DNA of 64,000 nucleotides from Actinophytocola sp963826035 (lineage in GTDB: Bacteria; Actinomycetota; Actinomycetes; Mycobacteriales; Pseudonocardiaceae): contig CAWGVZ010000015.1 in NCBI GenBank assembly GCA_963826035.1, positions 434,001-498,000 of the forward strand. Reading direction: 5' to 3'. Below are positions 34,501 to 41,155 of the stretch, one piece after another. The first letter of the stretch is position 1; the number at the start of each line of letters is the position of its first letter. The translations under genes were made by a program, and so were the position numbers. Under the pieces are notes generated by a model. The model was not told the origin of the DNA. It worked only from the letters and a program-made list of their open reading frames with translations, and did not search any database.

Positions 34501-35940
34501 CTACGGGTTGGTCAGGCCCAGCGTGTAGGCGCCGGAGCCGCTGTAGGCGTGTACCCGGTACCGGTAGTAGCCGGGGGTGCCGCTGTAGGTCAGGTTCTCG
34601 TCCGCGTCGGGACTGGTCGCCTCCGCGACGTTCGCCCACGCGCTGCCGTTCCACTTCTGCAGGTACAGGTCGAAGTCGCTGCCGCTCGGCCCGTCGAGGC
34701 AGCCGTTGTGCGCGCCGCTGACGGTCGACTGGTAGTAGCTCCCGTTCGGCTGGTAGGCGCTCGCGCCGCTCGCCAGGTTGCCCGTGTGCTGAGCGTCCTC
34801 GCAGTCGCCGCCCGGCGGGTTGCCGCCGCCGTCGGTCACCAGCGTCAGGCTGTAGGTCTGCAGGATCTCGTTGACCGGCTGGAAGAACGTGGTGCCACCG
34901 GAGCTGCAGTTGCCGGAGCCGCCGGAGGTCACGCCCTGCGCCTGGCCGCCGGCCAGTAGCGACCCGCCGGAGTCACCCGGCTCGGCACACACGTTCGTCC
35001 TGATGAGCCCGGAGACCGTGCCCTGCGGATAGGTGACCGAGGCGTTGCGCGCCTGGATGGTGCCGCAGTGCCAGCCGGTGGTCGAGCCGGACCGGCAGAC
35101 GGTCGCGCCGACGGCCGCGTCCTGCGAACCGGCCACCGCCACGCGCCCGCCCGCGTAGTTGTTCACCGCGCCGACCGGCGTGTTGCCGGCGTTGACCCGG
35201 ACCCACGCGTAGTCGTTACCGGGGAAGCTCGAACCCGCGAACTGGCCGCTCGGCTGGGTGGTGGTGGCGCCCGTGCGACCGCAGTGCCCGGCCGTGACGA
35301 AGCCGCCGTTCACCGAGAAGCCGACGGAACACCGGGTGCCGGCACCGATGAAGTACGCGTTGCCGCCCACCACGTCGATGTACGGGCGCGGCGACTCTGT
35401 CGACGCGACCACGCGCACGGCGCTCTGGTCGGCGCCGGTCGACGCGACGTAGCGCCGCGCGTCGGGCACGGAGGACGTGGTCACCACGACGCTGTTCGTG
35501 GTGACGTCGACATACCAGCTGGCCATGGACTTCGGCGCCCGCGCCTTGTGGGCGTCGAGCTTGGCCCGCTCGGCCTCCAGCGCCGCCTCGCTCCGGGCCA
35601 CCAGCGTCGGCTCGGCGCCCGTGGCCCGGACCCGCTGCGCGGCCGCCTGGTCGGTGACGCCGACCACCAGCCGCTCGCCGATCACCCAGCCACCGGCGTA
35701 GCGGGCACCGAGATCCTTGCGCAGTATGGAGTTCGTCTCGCTGGCGCGTTGGTCGGCCGTGAGCCTGGCGACCGCCTCGCCGACCGTCAGGCCGAGGTCG
35801 CGTTGGACCGCGGTGATCATGTCGTGCGGGAAGGACGGTGCGGCGCCGGGAGCCGCCGCGGTGGCGGCCGTGGGCACCGCGAGCGCGGCGACCAGTGCCG
35901 CGACCGCGGCGAGTATTCCTGAGTGGACTCTTCGATCCAT
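34501..35940 (-). CDS. Secreted S1 serine protease (streptogrisin/alpha-lytic type) with PPC domain
   Basis: 479 residues. A Sec signal peptide (about 1-29) is followed by an alpha-lytic-type pro-domain (to about 185). The chymotrypsin-like domain has His219 (TAGHCG), Asp243 (GNDYAW) and Ser324 (GDSGGS). The C-terminal 90 residues (after 'GGGNPPGGDC') form a pre-peptidase C-terminal/PPC beta-sandwich with two Cys, used to bind substrate. The pro-domain acts as a folding chaperone and is cut off on secretion. It starts at ATG 35940 behind GGGAG. Broad extracellular protein digestion is the likely role. Confidence 0.95.
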   Translation of the reverse strand: MDRRVHSGILAAVAALVAALAVPTAATAAAPGAAPSFPHDMITAVQRDLGLTVGEAVARLTADQRASETNSILRKDLGARYAGGWVIGERLVVGVTDQAAAQRVRATGAEPTLVARSEAALEAERAKLDAHKARAPKSMASWYVDVTTNSVVVTTSSVPDARRYVASTGADQSAVRVVASTESPRPYIDVVGGNAYFIGAGTRCSVGFSVNGGFVTAGHCGRTGATTTQPSGQFAGSSFPGNDYAWVRVNAGNTPVGAVNNYAGGRVAVAGSQDAAVGATVCRSGSTTGWHCGTIQARNASVTYPQGTVSGLIRTNVCAEPGDSGGSLLAGGQAQGVTSGGSGNCSSGGTTFFQPVNEILQTYSLTLVTDGGGNPPGGDCEDAQHTGNLASGASAYQPNGSYYQSTVSGAHNGCLDGPSGSDFDLYLQKWNGSAWANVAEATSPDADENLTYSGTPGYYRYRVHAYSGSGAYTLGLTNP

Positions 35941-35981
35941 GTCCTTGTCTCCCTTGACATCGGTGCAGGGTGGATCAACCA

Positions 35982-36153
35982 GTGCCCCGTCAAGCAACGT
36001 TCAGCACATTTCTCGGCGGCCCAGCGAGTACCGAGCCGGCGAGACTGCGTTGGCGGGAAAGCCCAAGTACAACCCGGTACGAGGACTTCCCGCCGCCTTG
36101 CCAGCGAACGCCTGGACCACCGATAAACGCACCAACGTTGCTTGACGGGGCAC
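35982..36153. mobile_element. MITE-like palindromic element, 172 bp, 20-bp perfect terminal inverted repeats
   Basis: GTGCCCCGTCAAGCAACGTT (35982-36001) and its exact reverse complement (36134-36153) flank 132 bases. The next 20 or so bases of each arm are also partly complementary, and an inner pair GGCGGGAA/TTCCCGCC sits near 36052 and 36095. The dinucleotide CA occurs on both outer flanks, a possible 2-bp target duplication. No transposase ORF is present. It lies between the protease promoter and the LysR 3' end. A non-autonomous transposon remnant is the likeliest reading. Confidence 0.6.
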
Positions 36154-36214
36154 CAGGAAACGGTAGACACGATCGATACCGGCGAGGACATACCAGTTGG
36201 GCATACCGCCAGGG

Positions 36215-37177
36215 CTATGTGGCCACCTGGGCGCCGAAGCCGGGATGGCGGTCGAGCCAGCGGGCGTAGGTGGGGGAGTACCGCAGCGAGTCGCGGTAGG
36301 CGGCGAGCGCGTAGGTGTGCACCTGGTCGGCGACCGCGGCGGCGGGCGCGTCGGGGTCCCAGCCGAGAAGGTGACGCCAGCGCAGCGGCGCGCCGGCCAG
36401 CGGCACGGCCCGGACGGCGGGCACCTCGCGGAAGGTGGGCTGGCACAGCGCGACCGCCTGCCCGGCCTGCACCAGGTCGATGCACACGCGCAGGTCGGAC
36501 TCGTACATCGGTTCCGGGGTGAACCCGGCGCGGGCGCAGGCGGCGGCGAAACAGTCGGCGAAGCAGCCGTCGCCGCGGGTGGCGGCCCAGCGGGAGTTGG
36601 CCAGCTCGGCCAGATCCACCTCCTCGGTGCCGGCCAGCGGGTGGTCCTCGGGGAGCAGCGCGCCGACCACGTCGACCGCGATGAGACGCCAGGCGAGGCC
36701 GTGCTCGCTCGGCGGAGAGGCGTCGCCGCAGACCCCGACGATGGCGAAGTCCAGGCGGCCGGCCGCCACCATCTCCGTCAACTCCTGCGCCGACCAGGAC
36801 GGCTGGGTGGAGATGCTGGTGTCCGGCTGGTCGGCCGAAAGTCGCGCCACCAGCCCGCTGACCATGGAGTTGTTGACCGACCCGATGCGGTAGGTGGCCG
36901 GCCGGACGGCGCTGCTGAACCGGGCGGCCTCGTGCCGCAGTTCGTCGACCGCGGGCAGGAGCACGCGGGCGCGCGCGAGGACCAGCTCGCCGAGCGGGGT
37001 GGCCCGGGCGCCGCGGTGGTCGCGCTCGAAGAGGGGCCCGCCGAGCGCGCGCTCGATCCGGTGGAGCTGGGCCGTGAGGGCCGGCTGGGCGAGCCCGAGC
37101 CGGGCGGCGGCCTTCGTGACGCTGCCGTTCTCCGCGATCGCACACACCACGCGCAGATGCCGCAGCTCGAGGTCCAC
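36215..37177 (-). CDS. LysR-family regulator
   Basis: 320 residues. The winged HTH (about 3-62: 'RHLRVVCAIAENGSVTKAAA', 'RLGLAQPALTAQLHRIERAL') and the LysR substrate domain (about 90-300) are both clear. I start at GTG 37177, since the HTH begins immediately after and the stretch to 37252 runs through the divergent intergenic region. It diverges from the MpaB-like gene, the usual arrangement of a LysR protein and its target. The effector cannot be guessed. Confidence 0.88.
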   Translation of the reverse strand: MDLELRHLRVVCAIAENGSVTKAAARLGLAQPALTAQLHRIERALGGPLFERDHRGARATPLGELVLARARVLLPAVDELRHEAARFSSAVRPATYRIGSVNNSMVSGLVARLSADQPDTSISTQPSWSAQELTEMVAAGRLDFAIVGVCGDASPPSEHGLAWRLIAVDVVGALLPEDHPLAGTEEVDLAELANSRWAATRGDGCFADCFAAACARAGFTPEPMYESDLRVCIDLVQAGQAVALCQPTFREVPAVRAVPLAGAPLRWRHLLGWDPDAPAAAVADQVHTYALAAYRDSLRYSPTYARWLDRHPGFGAQVAT

Positions 37178-37235
37178 GACAGAAAAGTAGGCGCATTCGG
37201 GCACCGCCGGAAGGGTCGTCAGCCCCCTGCCGCAT

Positions 37236-37252
37236 GTGATACAAAGAATCAC
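37236..37252. promoter_or_regulatory. Inverted repeat in the LysR/MpaB-like gap
   Basis: GTGAT-ACAAAGA-ATCAC is a perfect 5-bp inverted repeat with a 7-base AT-rich centre, in a GC-rich background. It lies 59 bases upstream of the LysR start, a normal distance for a LysR-type site, and only three bases before the upstream ATG candidate of the MpaB-like gene. Confidence 0.45.
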
Positions 37253-37281
37253 GAATGTCTCACCGACTCACGGAGGTGGCC

Positions 37282-38145
37282 GTGACGGCAGCCCGCGTCG
37301 AACCGTCGATCACCCTGCCGGGACCCGGCTCGCTGCACTGGCGCTGGGCCGGCGAGGTTCGCGGCTACTTGTTGCTGGTCAAGGCCGGTCTGCTCCAGCT
37401 GATGCACCCCGGCCTGGGCGCCGGCGTCGAGCAGCACTCGGACTTCTTCAACGAGCCGTGGGAGCGGGTGCTGCGGTCGGTCCCGGAAATCCAGGGCGTC
37501 ACGTTCGACTACCCCGACGGCGCCGGGACCGCGCAGCGGATCCGCGACTACCACCGGCACATCAAGGGCTATGTCATTGGCGCTGACGGGCAGGGCGAGC
37601 GGTACCACGCGCTGGACCCCGACGTGTACTTCTGGGCCCACGCGACGATCTTCGACGCGCTGTTCCAGATGATCGACCTGTTCGACCACCCGATGACCGA
37701 CGCGGAGTCCGAACAGCTCTACGCCGAGTCGCGCGAGGTCTACCGTGCCTACGGGGTGAGCGACCGGGTGGTGCCGCCGGACTGGGCGAGCTTCCGCGCC
37801 TACTTCGACCGGATGTGCCGCGAGGAACTGGTGATCACGCCGGCGGCGCGCGGGCTGATCGAGTTCGCGAAGGAGCCGCCCGCCACGTTCCCGCTGGTGC
37901 CGGCCCCGCTGTATCGGCTCGCCCGCCGGCCGACGGCCAAGCCGCTTTGGTGGCTCTCGGTGGGCACGCTCCCCGAGCCGGTGCGTGACCTGATCGGCGA
38001 GCGGTGGACCGTTCGGGACGAGCGCCGGCACCGCGCGTTCCGCCGTACGGTCAGCACCGTCTGGCCGCTGCTCCCGGCGCGGCTGCGCTACACGGCACGG
38101 GCCAGGGCCGGCTACCGGCGGGCCGGGGTCGGACCATTGTCGTGA
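37282..38145 (+). CDS. MpaB/DUF2236 family oxygenase-like protein
   Basis: About 287 residues. 'LLVKAGLLQLMHPGLGAGVE' (then Q-H-S-D-F), 'RDYHRHIKGYVIGAD', 'YHALDPDVYFWAHATIFDAL' and 'LYRLARRPTAKPLWWL' are hallmark segments of the DUF2236/MpaB family, related to latex-clearing protein, with conserved histidines that probably bind haem or iron. Two starts are possible: ATG 37255, which overlaps the operator edge, and GTG 37282 behind GGAGG. I prefer 37282 on the ribosome-binding site, with moderate certainty. The TetR gene that follows overlaps it (GTGA). Confidence 0.8.
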   Translation: MTAARVEPSITLPGPGSLHWRWAGEVRGYLLLVKAGLLQLMHPGLGAGVEQHSDFFNEPWERVLRSVPEIQGVTFDYPDGAGTAQRIRDYHRHIKGYVIGADGQGERYHALDPDVYFWAHATIFDALFQMIDLFDHPMTDAESEQLYAESREVYRAYGVSDRVVPPDWASFRAYFDRMCREELVITPAARGLIEFAKEPPATFPLVPAPLYRLARRPTAKPLWWLSVGTLPEPVRDLIGERWTVRDERRHRAFRRTVSTVWPLLPARLRYTARARAGYRRAGVGPLS

Positions 38146-38738
38146 GTCTCTTGGAGCTGGTACTGGCCGAGCCGGACACCGACGCGGTCGGGGAGGCCGT
38201 GCTCGACGCGGCGCTCGAGGAGTTCCTGAGCTACGGGCTGCGCCGCACGAACGTCGACGTGGTGGCGCGGCGGGCCGGGGTGTCCAGGGCCACGCTCTAC
38301 CGCCGGTTCGACGGCAAGGACGCGCTCGTGCAGGCGGTTCTCGTTCGCGAGTCGCGCCGGTTCTTCGCCAGTATCGCGGCCGCGGTGGCGGAGGTGTCCA
38401 CTGTGGAGGATCGGCTGGTCGAGGGTTTCGCCGTGGGGGTCCGGTACGCGCGGACCGACCGGCTGCTCAACCGGCTGCTCGCGTCGGACCCCGAGGCGCT
38501 GCTGCCGTACCTGACCACCAACGGCGGGCTGGTGGTCGCGGCCGCCCGGGACTTCCTGGTGCGGCAAGGCGAAGCGAGCGAACCAGTGGGCGGCCGTACC
38601 CCGGCGGGGGTGGCGGAGCTGTTCGTGCGGCTGGCCATCTCGTTCACGCTCATGCCCGAGAGCGCCATCCCGCTGGACACCGACGACGCGGCCCGCGCGT
38701 TCGCCCGCGCCTATCTGACGCCGTTGATGCGGCCCTGA
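38142..38738 (+). CDS. TetR-family regulator
   Basis: 198 residues with the HTH at about 32-66 ('RRTNVDVVARRAGVSRATLY'). The GTG at 38142 overlaps the MpaB-like stop by four bases, so it is translated with that gene and may be its repressor; the LysR protein upstream could be a second input. Its 3' end overlaps the convergent TetR gene by 28 bases. The C-terminal domain is of the TetR_C type found beside fatty-acid and steroid genes. Confidence 0.85.
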   Translation: MSLLELVLAEPDTDAVGEAVLDAALEEFLSYGLRRTNVDVVARRAGVSRATLYRRFDGKDALVQAVLVRESRRFFASIAAAVAEVSTVEDRLVEGFAVGVRYARTDRLLNRLLASDPEALLPYLTTNGGLVVAAARDFLVRQGEASEPVGGRTPAGVAELFVRLAISFTLMPESAIPLDTDDAARAFARAYLTPLMRP

Positions 38739-39382
38739 TCCCGATCTCTGTCCTGACCTCCAGTAGGCATGGCCGCGTCGAGCATCAGGCGCAGGTCCGA
38801 CTTCGCCCGCTTCCAGCGCGCGTCCAGCCCGCTCGAGTCCGAATCGGACAGTCCGAGGAGCAGGAGGCCGCGCACGGCGTCCATGCACGTGTACATGACG
38901 TGCCGGAACCGCGGATGCCTGGCGTACTCGCCGAACGCCGCCTCCGTGAACTTGACGAGCGACGCCCGCGCGGCCGGCTCGACCTGGTCCAGCTGCGCGC
39001 GCAGCTTCAGGTCGGTGCGCGCGGCCACCCACATCTCGATGGTGGCGAACTGCACGGGGCCCTGGTGGACCTCCCACATGAGGTCGAGCGCGGCGCCGAG
39101 CGGGTCGGCCGCGTCCCGCACGGAGTCGACCTTCTCGAACGCCAGCTCGGTCCGCTTGTCCGCCAGATACCGGACGGCGGCCGAGACCAGGTCGGCGCGG
39201 GTGGGGAAGTGGTGGACCTGTGCGCCCCTGGTCACTCCGGCCAGCTCGGTGACCCTGGTGGTCGTGGTGCCCGCGTAGCCGTAGGTGACCAGGCATTCGA
39301 CGGTCGCGTCGAGCAGGCGCAGCCGCATGGCCGCGCTGCGCTCCTGCTGCGTTCGTCCGGTCTTCGACTTCCTGGCTGGCAC
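38711..39382 (-). CDS. TetR-family regulator
   Basis: 223 residues. 'TTTTRVTELAGVTRGAQVHH' and F-P-T-R-A-D-L give the HTH (about 38-66) in a form that starts with RGAQ, typical of the mycobacterial TetR group with C-terminal domain TetR_C. A basic N-terminal tail (MPARKSKTGRTQQER) may add DNA contacts. It starts at GTG 39382, nine bases after the stop of the membrane protein gene on the same strand, so the two form an operon. The overlap with the opposing TetR gene is 28 bases. Confidence 0.85.
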   Translation of the reverse strand: MPARKSKTGRTQQERSAAMRLRLLDATVECLVTYGYAGTTTTRVTELAGVTRGAQVHHFPTRADLVSAAVRYLADKRTELAFEKVDSVRDAADPLGAALDLMWEVHQGPVQFATIEMWVAARTDLKLRAQLDQVEPAARASLVKFTEAAFGEYARHPRFRHVMYTCMDAVRGLLLLGLSDSDSSGLDARWKRAKSDLRLMLDAAMPTGGQDRDRDQGRINGVR

Positions 39383-39391
39383 CGACGCAGT

Positions 39392-40324
39392 CTATTGACG
39401 GACCCCGTCCGGCACTGAAGTTTGACGTGTGCCGGGTCGGGCGAACACCCCGTACAGTCCCATGGCACCCGCCGTGACCAGCGTGAACAGCCCGATCCCC
39501 GCGGCCGCCATGGCTGGTGCGGGGGCGTCGAGCGGCGATACGCGTGTCACCGACTCGATGAGGATCACGACGCTGAGCAGCAGGTATCCGAAAACGCCGA
39601 GCTGAACGACACGCAGTTGCCTGCTGTCACTCCATCGGGTCAAGCTCACCAGCCAGGCCAACGCTGGGATGACCAGAATCGCGTGCATCGTCACCGCGTG
39701 TGCGGGTTTCAGGTAGCCGGCCGTGGTGTACGCGAGCGTGGGATCCGGGCCGCGGGCGGCCGTCGAACCGGTGGCGATCATTGCGGCCCCGACCCCCAGC
39801 GCGACCACCAGCGTGACGAACCCGAACCGCAGCGCCAGGCGCATGGCGGGGGTCAGCTCGGCGACGGCCCGGAACGCGGCGAGCGTCATCCCGATGATGG
39901 TGGCCACGATGACGAACCCGCCGAACGCGAGTGTCATGGAGACGGCCGTGTCGAACCCGGTCTCGAAGTTGAAGTGGGACGGCCGCCCGCGCCAGGCCTG
40001 CATGGACACCAGCGCCACCTCGACGACCGAGGTGACGGTGAACGCGCCGACCAGGATCAGCCGGGCGCGGTCGCCGAAGCGGATGAAGTGCGCGACCCAG
40101 GCGACCGTGACCAGGGTGAGGCCGAACGACAGGCCGAAGGTGGCGGGCTTGCGCAGCGAGATGGGACCGGTCCACGGGCCGCCCGAGATCGCCAGGACGG
40201 CCAGGTGCACCAGTCCGCTCGCGAACAGCGCCGCACCGACCGCGATGGCCACGCGCTCGACGCGGGCGCCGTCGGTCCAGCTGCGGCGCAGCGAGTGGAG
40301 CAGGCGACGGAGTGTGGTGGTCAT
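39392..40324 (-). CDS. Polytopic membrane protein of unknown function
   Basis: 310 residues and about eight transmembrane helices. It contains 'GPWTGPISLRKPATFGLSFG' (about 45-64) and 'HFNFETGFDTAVSMTLAFGG' (about 115-134). These are recognisable in a family of conserved actinobacterial membrane proteins, but I know no biochemical role. The next gene on the strand is a TetR, which may sense its substrate. The ATG at 40324 is preferred to 40336 (MTLGMTT) on weak grounds. It does not resemble known transporters. Confidence 0.6.
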   Translation of the reverse strand: MTTTLRRLLHSLRRSWTDGARVERVAIAVGAALFASGLVHLAVLAISGGPWTGPISLRKPATFGLSFGLTLVTVAWVAHFIRFGDRARLILVGAFTVTSVVEVALVSMQAWRGRPSHFNFETGFDTAVSMTLAFGGFVIVATIIGMTLAAFRAVAELTPAMRLALRFGFVTLVVALGVGAAMIATGSTAARGPDPTLAYTTAGYLKPAHAVTMHAILVIPALAWLVSLTRWSDSRQLRVVQLGVFGYLLLSVVILIESVTRVSPLDAPAPAMAAAGIGLFTLVTAGAMGLYGVFARPGTRQTSVPDGVRQ

Positions 40325-40381
40325 GCCCAGAGTCAACGCTCCGGCGGGCTCGCTGTCGTCGGCCCGCCGCGGGCAGGTGGA

Positions 40382-40921
40382 CTACGCCCGCGGGAGTACC
40401 TCGGCCGTCCTGCGGGACCGGTGGCGGCGCACGGCGTCACGGTTCGCGCAGGCGGGGGAGCAGTAGCGTTGCCGGCCGCCTCGGCTGAAGTCGCCGAAGG
40501 GTCGTGCGCAGTCGGTCAGCGCGCAGCGGTGGAGGCGGTCCATGCCCCGGCCGGTGAGGTGCAGTGCCGTGCCGACGCTGATGAGGGCCCGCAGGACGCC
40601 GGCCAGGGGCAGGTCGGCGGCGCGGTAGTGGAGGTGCCAGCCGTCGCCCGCGTGGTCGGTCAGCCGGGGGAACGCGGACGCCTCGGCCAGCAGCCGGTTG
40701 AGCCGGTCCGCGCGGAGCCGCTCGGTCCCGGCGTCGACCACCTCGAGCCAGCGGTCGAGGAACCGGTCCACCTCGGCCACGTCGTGGTCGGTCGGCGTGC
40801 GGTCGACCACGACCCCCGCGGCGAGGCTGCGGGCCACGAGGTCCTCGGCGGTCGTCGGGCGGTCGACGGACAGCTCGACGGCCAGGCGGACCGGACTTTC
40901 GCCGTAAGGGTTCAAATGCAT
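40382..40921 (-). CDS. ABATE/CGNR zinc-finger protein
   Basis: 179 residues. The N-terminal ABATE-like domain (about 10-125) is followed by a C-terminal zinc finger, 'LHRCALTDCARPFGDFSRGG', then R-Q-R-Y-C-S-P-A-C-A-N-R-D-A-V-R-R-H-R. It matches the CGNR/zf-CGNR pattern with Cys4 and the C-x-N-R signature, and a basic tail. The family is thought to regulate stress genes in actinomycetes. The ATG at 40921 is chosen over 40978. It is divergent from a 46-residue gene across only 26 bases. Confidence 0.85.
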   Translation of the reverse strand: MHLNPYGESPVRLAVELSVDRPTTAEDLVARSLAAGVVVDRTPTDHDVAEVDRFLDRWLEVVDAGTERLRADRLNRLLAEASAFPRLTDHAGDGWHLHYRAADLPLAGVLRALISVGTALHLTGRGMDRLHRCALTDCARPFGDFSRGGRQRYCSPACANRDAVRRHRSRRTAEVLPRA

Positions 40922-40947
40922 AAGACCATTACAGCAGGCTGGCTGAC

Positions 40948-41088
40948 ATGACAGCCACACATCACTGGAAGACCACATCGAGCCACGTCACGAGCGATGG
41001 CTGGCTTCGCTACCAGCGCTGCGCCTGTGGCGCGGTTCGCGTCCTGCTGGACAGCGGAATGATCTCGACTCCCGCGAGGTTGGGATGA
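40948..41088 (+). CDS. 46-residue CxC small protein
   Basis: ATG 40948 to TGA 41088 encodes 46 residues. It opens with a His-Trp-rich stretch (MTATHHWKTTSSHVTSDG), followed by W-L-R-Y-Q-R-C-A-C-G and a short tail. The H-W-K-x-x-S-x-H and R-x-C-x-C-G pattern recurs in my memory of unnamed actinobacterial small proteins, a possible zinc-binding mini-domain. It fills almost all of the space between the CGNR gene and fbiC. RBS is weak (GCAGGCTGGC). I infer it is real from its motif and its lack of overlap; function unknown. Confidence 0.6.
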   Translation: MTATHHWKTTSSHVTSDGWLRYQRCACGAVRVLLDSGMISTPARLG

Positions 41089-41155
41089 CAGTCACGTGCC
41101 GGATTGTCGGTCCGGGCGGCTAGCTTGGGTTGGTCCGTTCGTGGAAGGGGTGTCT

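Noticed and set aside
38711..38738. Mis-called ends of two TetR genes that overlap by 28 bases
   Set aside because: Both have complete HTH and C-terminal domains and both stops are clear; short convergent overlaps are common here.
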